Part shown: positions 53,547 to 62,509 of the stretch, one piece after another
Layout of the letters: the number at the start of each line of letters is the position of its first letter
Position numbering within the stretch: the stretch's first letter is position 1
Source of the DNA: Carboxylicivirga longa
GTDB lineage: Bacteria; Bacteroidota; Bacteroidia; Bacteroidales; Marinilabiliaceae
Length of the DNA: 64,000 nt
Assembly: GCF_050589825.1 (NCBI RefSeq)
Contig: NZ_JBNGOZ010000002.1
Span: 1-64,000 of the forward strand
Direction: 5' to 3'
Program-made: the position numbers and the translations under genes
The notes under the pieces: generated by a model
The model's database searches: none
What the model was told of the DNA's origin: nothing
Seen by the model: only the letters and a program-made list of their open reading frames with translations

Positions 53547-54825
53547 TGTTTTCAGGTATTAAAGAAATTACATCTGAGGTATCAGATAACAAATTTTCAA
53601 TTCCAATGGCTTTCGATTCATCCCTCTCATCCATATTGAGTTCAAGATCACAATCGTTGCATTGATGGTCGCATAATTTATGGTCGTAGTTATCGGGCTC
53701 TTTATAGGTAGTAATAACCCCCTCGTAATTACGCAGCACTACCTTATTAGTACTCCACGAGAGAAGATAATTGGGCATCACCGGTATTTTTCCACCTCCT
53801 CCGGGGGCATCAATTACATAAGTAGGGCGGGCAAAACCACTGGTATGTCCCACCAGACTCTCCATAATCTCAATTCCTTTCCCAATAGGTGTGCGGAAAT
53901 GCGATAATCCTTCCGACAGGTCGCATTGATACAAATAATAAGGGCGTACCCTGTTCTGTACAAGCTTATGCAACAGTGATCGCATGATACGCGGGCAGTC
54001 GTTAACACCGGCCAACAAAACCGACTGATTACCTAAGGGAAAACCGCCATCGGCCAGCATTGCCAAAGCTTGTTTAGAGGAAGAGGTAATCTCATTGGGA
54101 TGGTTAAAATGGGTATTGATCCACAAGGGCTGATACTTTTTCAGTATACTCACCAGCCTATCGGTGATACGATAGGGCAATACCACGGGCATTCTTGTTC
54201 CTATACGAATGATTTCCACATGAGGGATAATGCTCAGTTCCGACAATAACCAGTCGAGCTTTTCGTCGGACAACATTAAGGGATCACCCCCCGAAAGCAG
54301 GACATCGCGCACCTGTGTGTTTTGACGTATATAATCAAGACCTTTCAGCATCTGCTCCTTAGCAGGAACGTAATCCGTATCACCTACCTTGCGCTTACGC
54401 GTGCAGTGACGACAATACATGGCACACATATTACTTACATGAAAAAGAACCCTGTCGGGGTAGCGGTGGGTAATACCTTCTACAGGACTATCTTTGTCTT
54501 CCGACAGTGGATCGGCCATCTCTGACTTGTGCACGGTAAGCTCTTCTACTCCACCAAAGGCCTGCTTAAAAACGGGGTCGTTACGGAAGTTATTCTGATC
54601 AATTAAAGAGAGGTAATAGGGCGTAATGGAGAGGGGAAACTTCTGGAAAGTTTCACCTAAAGCACTCCGTTCCTGAGGACTAAACTGAATGCCGGTGAGC
54701 TGCTCGAAGCGACTTAAATCGCGGATGCTGTTTCTAAGCTGCCATTTCCAGTCTTTCCACCGGGAGGCATTGCTGGGTTTTTCAATTCTATTTTCAATTT
54801 CTTGTTGAACATCGTTATATATCAT
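53512..54825 (-). CDS. ablA: Lysine 2,3-aminomutase (radical SAM, PLP)
   Basis: Converts L-lysine to (S)-beta-lysine. The 437-residue product has the radical SAM cluster CAMYCRHCTRKRKVG near 133-147 and the GGDPLM motif near 205. The PLP Lys lies in the C-terminal part, in the region of DAPGGGGKIPVMPNYL near 350, and a Cys-rich tail (CDHQCNDCDLEL) supports subunit zinc binding. Length and layout match the family. It is coupled to ablB, which makes osmolyte synthesis more likely than lysine fermentation; no lysine-fermentation genes are in the window. A MarR regulator lies 382 bases upstream in the same direction. Confidence 0.93.
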   Translation of the reverse strand: MIYNDVQQEIENRIEKPSNASRWKDWKWQLRNSIRDLSRFEQLTGIQFSPQERSALGETFQKFPLSITPYYLSLIDQNNFRNDPVFKQAFGGVEELTVHKSEMADPLSEDKDSPVEGITHRYPDRVLFHVSNMCAMYCRHCTRKRKVGDTDYVPAKEQMLKGLDYIRQNTQVRDVLLSGGDPLMLSDEKLDWLLSELSIIPHVEIIRIGTRMPVVLPYRITDRLVSILKKYQPLWINTHFNHPNEITSSSKQALAMLADGGFPLGNQSVLLAGVNDCPRIMRSLLHKLVQNRVRPYYLYQCDLSEGLSHFRTPIGKGIEIMESLVGHTSGFARPTYVIDAPGGGGKIPVMPNYLLSWSTNKVVLRNYEGVITTYKEPDNYDHKLCDHQCNDCDLELNMDERDESKAIGIENLLSDTSDVISLIPENNERLQRRDDSK

Positions 54826-55206
54826 CTATCCTTTAAATTGTTTCTACACGAACAAAATTATAAAAAATAAATAAAAAACCTAATAACAAGGTGCTAAAAC
54901 CCTCATATAGGCGCACTTTGCGCAACAATATGAATTACACTAATAAGTTGATATAATGTAGAATAAATAGGCCACCAAAGAGCCAATGGAAAATATCACG
55001 CAATTATTAAACCGGTCCGGCTTAAAATCAATTTGCTTGGGCAAGCCATAGCGTGATGCTAAAAGACAGAAGAACGCCGAAAAGCACCTTTTGTGTTATG
55101 AGGAGGGTTGAGCTCGGTGTCAAAATGCAGGCCACAAATAGGCTTGACGCCTTACATCATGACACTCGGTAAATTTCTAACTTAGTTAGCTTAGCTCACA
55201 TACGAC
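54826..55206. other. Intergenic region upstream of ablA
   Basis: This 381-base gap holds a possible ablA -7 box, TAATTTTG on the minus strand at 54853-54860, 28 bases before the ATG, without a good -33. It also holds a short palindrome GGCGCA/TGCGC near 54910. In the middle (about 54996-55151, minus) there is a frame of 30 codons, a TAG, then about 21 more codons in the same frame, possibly the remnant of a gene. Nothing else is seen. Confidence 0.35.
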
Positions 55207-55695
55207 TTATAAATACCCATGAGGCTCACTATCGGCGCCTAGCATAATAATGGGCGAAGCATCTACCTGATCAATATCCAATAGGGCCACCAATGACTCA
55301 AGACCACTCTCCAGCTTCAGAAGCTCATCTTCACCCAATTTTTCCAAACGACGCGATAATTGATCGTGTAACAACGGAGGGATGGTTTTTAGCAACTCAT
55401 CGCCCGAGGAGGTAAGCACAATATTAGCCACCCGCTTATCGCCGGCCTTGGGAAGTCGAGCCAGGTAACCTTTCTTTTCCAGACGATTAATAATACCACT
55501 CACAGTACTCGAATTGAGGTTGACATAGCGCCTTATCTGCGCCTGTGTAGCCTGATAATTAGGCGACTCGCGCAGATAACTCAAACACAACACTTGGGGT
55601 ATACTAACTCCGTATTCCTTTTGTATTTTCTTCGATTCGATATCAATCGAGCGGACAATCTTCCGGATTTTAATTAATATCTCTTGCGTATCCAT
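55207..55695 (-). CDS. MarR-family transcriptional regulator
   Basis: A dimeric winged-helix regulator. I chose the ATG at 55695 (MDTQEILIKIRKIV), giving 162 residues; a longer frame to 55839 is refuted by a promoter whose -7 box lies at 55722-55729. The fold is visible: helix SIPQVLCLSYLRESPNYQATQAQIRRYVNL, recognition helix NSSTVSGIINRLEKKGYLARLPK, and the wing GDKRVANIVLTSSG with the usual DKR motif. A helical dimer region (HDQLSRRLEKLGEDELLKLESGLESLVALL) follows. It is upstream of ablA and divergent from the DsbD-like gene, so either could be its target. Confidence 0.9.
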   Translation of the reverse strand: MDTQEILIKIRKIVRSIDIESKKIQKEYGVSIPQVLCLSYLRESPNYQATQAQIRRYVNLNSSTVSGIINRLEKKGYLARLPKAGDKRVANIVLTSSGDELLKTIPPLLHDQLSRRLEKLGEDELLKLESGLESLVALLDIDQVDASPIIMLGADSEPHGYL

Positions 55696-55721
55696 TTTAA
55701 ACGATGATTTATTTTTCGCTT

Positions 55722-55754
55722 CAAAGTTAGCCTTAAAATCACTATCTTCACAAT
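55722..55754 (-). promoter_or_regulatory. Promoter of the marR-type gene
   Basis: On the minus strand ATTG (55751-55754) and an exact TAACTTTG (55722-55729) are 21 bases apart. The expected transcript start is about 20 bases upstream of the ATG at 55695, which supports that start. Confidence 0.6.
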
Positions 55755-55972
55755 TCACAAAGAAAGATTCGTTAACCCAACGATTCATCAGGGACCAGAC
55801 AGCCCCAGCAACCACCAGGAGCCTGCTTACATAATGCAATGAAGAGGATAAGGCATTTTAATTTAAAACTTCTCATCTGTCACCCTGGAATTGTTTTCTT
55901 GCGTTATATGTACAAAACACCAAGTGAAAAAACTAAACAACAATATCAATGCATTTATAAATTAGAAATAAG

Positions 55973-56431
55973 ATGATTAAAAGAGCAACGTTTATTTTAA
56001 TTCTGTTGGCGAGCATCATAATTTGTCACGCACAGCAAACAATAGAAGAACCGGTTAAGTGGAACTTTAAATTTGAAAAAATCAATAATTGGGAGATTAA
56101 AGTTATAGCCACCGCTGAAATAGATGAAGGCTGGAAATTGTATGGAGTTGATATTCCGGAAGATGGCCCCTTCCCCACAAGGCTCGTCATTGAAGAGAGT
56201 TCTGCGAATAAAGCTTTAAAGAAAACTATTGAAGTAACACCTTCATCGTTAAAATTTGACGATGTTTTCGAAATGGAGATACCTTTCTATAAAGAGAAGG
56301 CTATTTTCGCCATAAATGTTAGAGTTATCGATAGCAGCAAACCAATAAAGGGTTATGTTGAATTTATGTGCTGCAATGACGAGAAGTGCCTGCCACCATC
56401 AAACATTGACTTTGAATTTATGATAAAATAA
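55973..56431 (+). CDS. Stand-alone DsbD N-terminal-like periplasmic protein
   Basis: The 152-residue product has a signal peptide (about 1-20, ASIIICHAQ) and one immunoglobulin-like domain resembling the alpha domain of the disulfide reductase DsbD. Motifs seen are KWNFKFEKINNWEIKVIATAEIDEGWKLYG and the redox Cys region VEFMCCNDEKCLPP near 130-143. The membrane and thioredoxin domains of full DsbD are absent, so it would receive electrons from another membrane protein or act as a binding domain. It is divergent from the MarR gene and ends at a clear terminator. Confidence 0.82.
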   Translation: MIKRATFILILLASIIICHAQQTIEEPVKWNFKFEKINNWEIKVIATAEIDEGWKLYGVDIPEDGPFPTRLVIEESSANKALKKTIEVTPSSLKFDDVFEMEIPFYKEKAIFAINVRVIDSSKPIKGYVEFMCCNDEKCLPPSNIDFEFMIK

Positions 56432-56500
56432 CCCCGCCAATCGAAAAATCAATAAATTAATAGTAAAGACAATTTTATTTTAATGATTTTTTAAAAGAAG

Positions 56501-56530
56501 AATGCCTGCCCAAAGCAGGCATTTTTATTT
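56501..56530 (+). terminator. Terminator of the DsbD-like gene
   Basis: AATGCCTGC (56501-56509) and GCAGGCATT (56515-56523) pair perfectly over 9 bp with a 5-base loop and run into TTTTATTT. It begins 70 bases after the stop. The remaining gap to the sigma-factor gene (56531-56837) is AT-rich; a weak promoter candidate there is TTTG at 56771-56774 with TAAAATTT at 56794-56801, spaced by 19 bases. Confidence 0.88.
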
Positions 56531-56837
56531 ATGCATACCTCACACTGCAAATACAAAGACACTCTCCTATTTTTTACAGCATTATCGAAAAATTAAAAAT
56601 AAATCACTCCGTGCTCGAGGTAAAATTATCATACCCTATTGAGCTAAAAAACAGCAATAAATAGACCTTATGAATTAAGACTAAACAACTAACAGTATAG
56701 GTCTGATCCATAAAAGGAATTTTTCATTATCTAAAAATAACGCTTTATTTGTGACTTTTATCAAAGCTGGTTTGTTATTAAAATATAGATTCATAAAATT
56801 TCCAATAGGAAAAAAATAATTTTCATAGATCAAGGCA

Positions 56838-57398
56838 ATGAAAATAGCCAATGTGCTAATAGAATATAATAGCGAGACGTTTAAAAAGATATTTAGCGAT
56901 CTTTTTCCGTCTATGTGTGCATTGGCTGGTCGCATTTTAAAAGATGATGATAAAGGCAAGGACATTGCTCAGGAGTCCTTTGTTAAGCTATGGAAAAATT
57001 CAGAGGAGGAATTCAGTGATGAGAATGCTTTGCGGGCATACCTTTACGTTCTTGTAAAAAACGCCTGCATCAGCCAAATACGAAAGGACAAAAGAAAGCT
57101 AAGTGCATCTATTGATGATCAATACCACCTGCCCCTTGAAGATCATTTTATTGATGAGATATTAAGAGAAGAGACCTACCGCCTGCTTAAGGTAGCAATT
57201 GACCAACTGTCTCCGCAAGCCCGTAAAGTTGTCAGGCTGGCTTTAAAAGGCTATAGCAACCAGGAGATTGCTAACGAGCTTAATGTAACATTGAATACCA
57301 TTAAAACAGTAAAGAAGCGAGCCTATAAATTTTTACGCGAAAAGCTTGGCCATCAGTTTGTTTTAATCTTACTGACTCAGCTTGTAAAGTTCTTTTAA
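56838..57398 (+). CDS. ECF RNA polymerase sigma factor (second locus)
   Basis: Sigma factor for the SusCD genes that follow. The 186-residue product has region 2 (about 12-80, FKKIFSDLFPSMCALAGRIL, DDKGKDIAQESFVKLWKN) and region 4 (about 120-175, LSPQARKVVRLALKGYSNQEIANELNVTLNTIKTVKKRAYKFL). It differs clearly from the sigma factor at 28654, so the two loci should not cross-activate. It is the first gene of the sigma-FecR-SusC-SusD unit that runs off the right edge. Confidence 0.93.
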   Translation: MKIANVLIEYNSETFKKIFSDLFPSMCALAGRILKDDDKGKDIAQESFVKLWKNSEEEFSDENALRAYLYVLVKNACISQIRKDKRKLSASIDDQYHLPLEDHFIDEILREETYRLLKVAIDQLSPQARKVVRLALKGYSNQEIANELNVTLNTIKTVKKRAYKFLREKLGHQFVLILLTQLVKFF

Positions 57399-57420
57399 TT
57401 TTTTTTCACCACTCCTGTCA

Positions 57421-57450
57421 CCCACCCATCCTACTTTTTGCGTCGTACTA
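57421..57450 (+). promoter_or_regulatory. Possible ECF-dependent promoter between sigma and fecR (second locus)
   Basis: The 89-base sigma-fecR gap contains CCCATCC, then ACTTTTTGCGTCGTACTA. It resembles the motif in the same position of the first ECF locus (28591-28619). Role inferred by comparison of the two. Confidence 0.3.
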
Positions 57451-57487
57451 CCAATACAGCATTGCATTTTGTTGTAACTTATGAGTT

Positions 57488-58699
57488 ATGAGAAAAATAG
57501 AAGACCAATATAAGCATTCGAAACTACTCGCTGGAAAAGCGTTAGATTCACTAAACACACAGGAGCAGCTGAAGCTAAAAGAGTGGGAAAATAAAGGTAA
57601 AAATAAGGAAGTGGAGACTTCCATCCTTAACCTCGAAGCTTTTGACAGCTGGAGCGATAAGAGAGAACGTATTAATACAGAAGAACAGTGGCAGCGTTTC
57701 TTGTATACTTTGCAAAAAAGTAACATTCAAAATGCGACAAAGCCAAAAAATGACGCTAAAGTTCAATTATTTAGGGCCATTGCATCGATTGCAGCGGTGT
57801 TAATAGTTACCTTCTCCATTTACTATACTTACCAGATCGCTAAACCCACACAGCAGTCACAGGAACTTGTTAAGGCCAATATTCAACCCGGCACACCACA
57901 GGCCACTTTGTTATTAGGCAATGGACAAGAAGTTAGTTTAGAGTCTGCTACCGAAAAGATAATTGAAGAAGGTAACTTATCCATAGAGAACGAAAAAGGT
58001 GTTCTAGCCTATAATACAACTGAGAAAAAAATACCTGAAACAACTATAAACCAACTAATAACACCCAAAGGAGCAGAGTATCAGGTGGTTTTACCCGATG
58101 GCACAAAGGTATGGCTAAACTCCGATACAAAGTTAACGTATTCTGTTCCCTTTAATGACAGTGTACGCCAGGTTGAATTGAAAGGAGAGGCCTATTTTGA
58201 TGTAGCTACTAATGTGAATAAGCCTTTTGTAGTCGAATCGGGCAACCAGTCCATTGTAGTACTGGGTACAGAATTTAATATCACCTGCTATTCGGAAGAC
58301 GTTAATATAGTGACAACGCTTGTAGAAGGAAAAGTAAAAGTACAGCAAACTATCGATAAACAACGCATAACGGAAGACTACCTGCTTCCTAATGAACAGA
58401 TAGTTTTCAATAAAGAGACAAATTTACTAACAAAACAAAGTGTTGATGTAGAATTATATACAGCCTGGAAAGACGGTCGGTTTAAATTTAGAAATGAACC
58501 TCTGGAATCTTTCCTAACGAAAGTAGCACGCTGGTATGATGTTGAAATATATATTACTGATGAGAGTATAAAGAATCTGCGTTTTACAGGCGATTTGCCA
58601 CGATATAATAACATGTCAGATATATTAAATATCCTAGAGGCTGAGATGTCTGTTCATATTGACATTAAAGATGATAGTGTAATTTACGTATCAAAATAA
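57488..58699 (+). CDS. FecR-type anti-sigma factor (second locus)
   Basis: Controls the sigma factor upstream. The 403-residue product has a charged cytoplasmic part (about 1-90), one membrane helix (about 96-115, AIASIAAVLIVTFSIYYTY), a FecR domain (about 190-285, TPKGAEYQVVLPDGTKVWLNSDTKLTYSVP) and a C-terminal DUF4974 STN-like domain (about 330-400, FRNEPLESFLTKVARWYDVEI). It shares the layout of the first FecR but its sequence is well diverged. It is followed by a hairpin and then susC. Confidence 0.93.
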   Translation: MRKIEDQYKHSKLLAGKALDSLNTQEQLKLKEWENKGKNKEVETSILNLEAFDSWSDKRERINTEEQWQRFLYTLQKSNIQNATKPKNDAKVQLFRAIASIAAVLIVTFSIYYTYQIAKPTQQSQELVKANIQPGTPQATLLLGNGQEVSLESATEKIIEEGNLSIENEKGVLAYNTTEKKIPETTINQLITPKGAEYQVVLPDGTKVWLNSDTKLTYSVPFNDSVRQVELKGEAYFDVATNVNKPFVVESGNQSIVVLGTEFNITCYSEDVNIVTTLVEGKVKVQQTIDKQRITEDYLLPNEQIVFNKETNLLTKQSVDVELYTAWKDGRFKFRNEPLESFLTKVARWYDVEIYITDESIKNLRFTGDLPRYNNMSDILNILEAEMSVHIDIKDDSVIYVSK

Positions 58700-58701
58700 A
58701 A

Positions 58702-58721
58702 GAGGGTGTTGCCGCACCCTC
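58702..58721 (+). promoter_or_regulatory. Hairpin between fecR and susC (second locus)
   Basis: GAGGGTG (58702-58708) and CACCCTC (58715-58721) form a 7-bp stem two bases after the fecR stop and 56 bases before the susC ATG. There is no T-run. Position matches the hairpin at 27333-27365. Confidence 0.6.
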
Positions 58722-58777
58722 TCAGCTAACTGTATCCCCTTAAAAAAGAAAAACAATTAACAACTTACTTCAAATGT

Positions 58778-61700
58778 ATGAAAAATAAACGATTACCAAG
58801 GCCTTTTCAGCCACCTGGAAAGTCTTATAAAATATGGATGATTATGAGGCTGTCTTTTGCTTTAATCTTTAGCTCGGTACTGGCTGTTTCCGCTAGTTCT
58901 TATTCGCAATCAAAACTGGTGAGTTTAAAGGTTAAGAACATTAGCATTTCAAATTTATTTGAGGAAATTCGTAAGCAGAGCGGCTATAGTTTCTTTTTTA
59001 ACGAAACAAATGTGGCAGAGCTCAATACTGTTACTTTGCACAAAAACAATATAAGTGTTGAAGAGGTGCTAGAAGAAGTGCTGGCCAACACTAATTTAGA
59101 ATTTACGATGGTGGGTGATGTCATCGTAATTAAACCAAAGGAAGCAGATCTGGCATCTGATCAGCAAAACGAAACCAAGATTATTAAAGGCCGTGTTACC
59201 GATGCCCAAACAGGCGAAAGCCTGCCGGGAGTTAATGTGTTGGTAAAAGACGGTATTTTAGGAACCGTAACAGATATTGACGGTAATTTTATTCTCAAAT
59301 CACCCAAGCCGGTAAAAACACTCGTATTTTCTTTCATAGGCTACGAAGCCCTGGAGTTAGCAGTGCAAGGTCAGACAGAATTGAACGTGAAGTTGGTGAC
59401 TGAGATGCTGGAGCTCGGGGAGGTTGTTGCAACAGGTTATTACACTGTTGATAAACGAGAGCTAACCAGCTCAATAGCTTCTGTTAAAGCGGAAGATTTG
59501 GACATGATGGGAGCCTTAAGTGTTGATAGAATGCTGGAAGGTAAAGCGGCTGGCTTGATGGTAACAAACATTAGCTCAACACCGGGGGCAGCATCAAAGG
59601 TAAGAATTCGCGGCGGAAGTACTTTTACAGGCAATCAAAGTCCGCTATGGGTAATTGATGGGGTAATATATGAGGATCCGGTTCCTTTAACTGCAGATGA
59701 AATCAATAGTTTTGACAATATCAATTTGATTGGTAATGCACTTACGGGTATTAATCCGCAGGATATTGCTAAAATTGACATACTTAAAGACGCATCAGCC
59801 ACAGCAATTTATGGTACCCGTGCAGCTAATGGTGTGATTGTTATTACCACTAAGCGGGGTAAAGAAGGGAGCGCTTCGCTATCATACTCTGGCGGTTTGA
59901 GCTTTGTGCAGGCACCTGCGTACACCGATCTGGATCTGATGAACTCAAAGGAGCGTATTGCTGTATCCCGAGAGATGTATGAAAAGAACCTGGGTTTTTC
60001 TCAGCAATACACCAATGTAGATCGTTTGGGGTACGAAGGCGCACTGTTAAACCTCTGGGACGGAAGCTATAACTTCGATCAGTTTCAGAACCAAGTATCC
60101 TACCTGGAGACATTGAATGCAGATTGGTTTGGAGAGCTTTATCAACCCGCCATAAGCCAAAAGCATTCTGTTAGTGCATCAGGAGGATCTAAGGGAACGC
60201 GCTATTACTTATCAGTAGGTTACGATGACCAACAAGGAACAGACAAAGGTGTCGATTTAAATCGTATCACTGCCCGTTCAAACATAGATTTAGATCTGAG
60301 AGATAACCTCTTGCTATCGTTCCAGTTAAACGGTTCGGTTCAAAAAGCAAAATATAACCACAATTCAATTAACCTGTTTAATGAAGCTTACTACACGAGC
60401 CGTGCGGTACCTATTTATGGAGAAGATGGCGAGTACTTCTTTCAGAGTAAAGAAATTTACGACCCGAATGGTGCAAATAATCTTGTTTACGGAAGGTACA
60501 ACATCTTGCGCGAAATGGAGAACTCTGAACGCAATATCACCAATAAGGATTTTGCTTTAACAGCTTCTCTGAAGTGGAAATTCCTAAAGAACTTCCGCCT
60601 GAATACAATGTTAAGCTATCGTAATACTACGAACCTGAAGGAAGAGTGGATTACTGAAGATACATGGTATGTAGCTAAGCTTAGAACCTATGATCAGTTT
60701 GAAGAACTCATAGAGGATAATATAAATGAAGGTGCCATGGTTCCCTTTGGTGGTATCTATAACGGGGGAATGATGAGCCAAGATACCTATTCTTTAAGAA
60801 ATCAGCTCAACTTTAATAAAGTGCTCAAAGAAAAGCACGTAATTAATGTGAATCTGGGACAGGAAATTCGTTCTGCACAATATTGGGGTGCAACAGGCTT
60901 TGCTGTGCCAGGCTATAATCATTACCAGGGTCGCGGATTTATTAGTTTGCCAAAAGTGAGTTCAACGGCCGGCACTGTAGGACTTGATTTTTCAGAGTAT
61001 GATTATGATTATGCGTTCAATTGGTTAACTAACCAAGGTAGTCAGTCGGTATATCCAAGCATTACCGATCAGCTTAAAAATACCTTCTCATTATTTGCCA
61101 TTTTCAACTATGTGTATAATAACCGCTACGTGGTGAATTTCAATATGCGAAGCGACGGTTCGAATACTTTTGGACAATATCAACGCTACAAGTTTAAGCC
61201 AACCTGGTCAGCATCCGGTAGGTGGAATATTCATAATGAGAATTTCTTGAGCCATTTTGAGTTTTTCGATGAACTGGCTTTACGGGCATCTTATGGTGTC
61301 AGGGGAACAATGCCCAATACAACACCCTATCTGATCATTAGAGATTACGGTCGAAATGAGGTGGTTTACAGCCCGGAGACGATTGCTCAATTATCCAGTT
61401 TTCCGAATGCCAATTTGCGCTGGGAAAAATCAGAAACAGTAAATGCAGGATTAAACTATAGCATCTTAAATGGTCGTATTAGTGGCGCTTTCGATTATGC
61501 CTATACCAAAAGTTCTGACCTTATCCAGTTACGTCCGGTATCTCTGGTAAACGGAACCAGTACACAGGCTTATAACTCCGGCATTAAAGATGTTACAAGT
61601 TATGAGTTCACCATTCATACGGTTAACATCAAGAAAAGGAATTTTGGTTGGAGCACCAACTTTAACTTCTCGTATGACAAAGACCGTGTTTTAAAAGGCT

Positions 61701-62485
61701 TTGAAGATGGAGCAGAACAGAACCTAACCATTCAGAATTATCTCAATGGAAGCATTTATCGCGAAGGGTTTCCGACGAACGGATTTTTTTCATATCAGTT
61801 TGATGGTTTAAATGAGGAAGGGCTACCCACCTTTAAACATTTGGTTGAGGAAAACATGACAGCAGAAGAACAGCTGGAAGCAGCTTTAGTATATGAGGGA
61901 AGTCGTTTGCCATTATATTATGGAGGATTTGGAACTGAATTCAAGTACCGTAATTTGAGGTTCTCGGCCAATTTCAGTTATAAATTGGGGTATAAAACAC
62001 GCTTATTAAAGCTTTATAACGGCAATCAAAACCTGCCCCTTCCGTACGAAAATATGCATAACGCCTTTATTGACCGATGGCAACAACCGGGCGATGAGTT
62101 ACATACTGACATTCCGGCCATCTCAAATCATAACATGAGTTATACATATAGTTTAGAGGCCGATGGCTATAATAGAATATATGTAACCAACTACGGTAAA
62201 GTAGTGCCCGAAGGTAGAAGCGCCTGGTGGATGTATGATTATAGCGATGCGCGAGTAGTAAATGGTGATCATATTAGATTGCAGACCGTTACCCTATCCT
62301 ACAACTTACCTAAAGAATTACTAAAGGGCGCTGGTATATCAAATCTGAATATTGGCGTCCAGGCCAGTAATGTTGCGGTTTGGGCCTTTGACAAGGAGCT
62401 TCGCGGACAAGATCCTGAACAGGTTAATGGTATTGGTTTACCAAGCTTGCCTACCTATAGTATGAGTTTAAATATGAGCTTTTAA
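58778..62485 (+). CDS. SusC-type TonB-dependent transducer with STN domain (second locus)
   Basis: A 1235-residue outer-membrane importer and signal transducer. After the signal region (about 1-45), an STN domain (about 46-122, LVSLKVKNISISNLFEEIRKQSGYSFFF) contacts FecR. A carboxypeptidase-regulatory-like domain (about 137-210, IKGRVTDAQTGESLPGVNVLV), a plug (LGEVVATGYYTVDKRELTSSIASV; KIDILKDASATAIYGTRAANG) and a barrel ending in YSMSLNMSF complete it. It lies 24 bases before susD. Its substrate is unknown. Confidence 0.95.
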   Translation: MKNKRLPRPFQPPGKSYKIWMIMRLSFALIFSSVLAVSASSYSQSKLVSLKVKNISISNLFEEIRKQSGYSFFFNETNVAELNTVTLHKNNISVEEVLEEVLANTNLEFTMVGDVIVIKPKEADLASDQQNETKIIKGRVTDAQTGESLPGVNVLVKDGILGTVTDIDGNFILKSPKPVKTLVFSFIGYEALELAVQGQTELNVKLVTEMLELGEVVATGYYTVDKRELTSSIASVKAEDLDMMGALSVDRMLEGKAAGLMVTNISSTPGAASKVRIRGGSTFTGNQSPLWVIDGVIYEDPVPLTADEINSFDNINLIGNALTGINPQDIAKIDILKDASATAIYGTRAANGVIVITTKRGKEGSASLSYSGGLSFVQAPAYTDLDLMNSKERIAVSREMYEKNLGFSQQYTNVDRLGYEGALLNLWDGSYNFDQFQNQVSYLETLNADWFGELYQPAISQKHSVSASGGSKGTRYYLSVGYDDQQGTDKGVDLNRITARSNIDLDLRDNLLLSFQLNGSVQKAKYNHNSINLFNEAYYTSRAVPIYGEDGEYFFQSKEIYDPNGANNLVYGRYNILREMENSERNITNKDFALTASLKWKFLKNFRLNTMLSYRNTTNLKEEWITEDTWYVAKLRTYDQFEELIEDNINEGAMVPFGGIYNGGMMSQDTYSLRNQLNFNKVLKEKHVINVNLGQEIRSAQYWGATGFAVPGYNHYQGRGFISLPKVSSTAGTVGLDFSEYDYDYAFNWLTNQGSQSVYPSITDQLKNTFSLFAIFNYVYNNRYVVNFNMRSDGSNTFGQYQRYKFKPTWSASGRWNIHNENFLSHFEFFDELALRASYGVRGTMPNTTPYLIIRDYGRNEVVYSPETIAQLSSFPNANLRWEKSETVNAGLNYSILNGRISGAFDYAYTKSSDLIQLRPVSLVNGTSTQAYNSGIKDVTSYEFTIHTVNIKKRNFGWSTNFNFSYDKDRVLKGFEDGAEQNLTIQNYLNGSIYREGFPTNGFFSYQFDGLNEEGLPTFKHLVEENMTAEEQLEAALVYEGSRLPLYYGGFGTEFKYRNLRFSANFSYKLGYKTRLLKLYNGNQNLPLPYENMHNAFIDRWQQPGDELHTDIPAISNHNMSYTYSLEADGYNRIYVTNYGKVVPEGRSAWWMYDYSDARVVNGDHIRLQTVTLSYNLPKELLKGAGISNLNIGVQASNVAVWAFDKELRGQDPEQVNGIGLPSLPTYSMSLNMSF

Positions 62486-62509
62486 TGAGTTACTGCTAAA
62501 AGGAAAAAG

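Noticed and set aside
56681..56965. A 94-codon minus-strand frame over the start of the second sigma factor
   Set aside because: Overlaps the sigma factor region 2 and has no support of its own.
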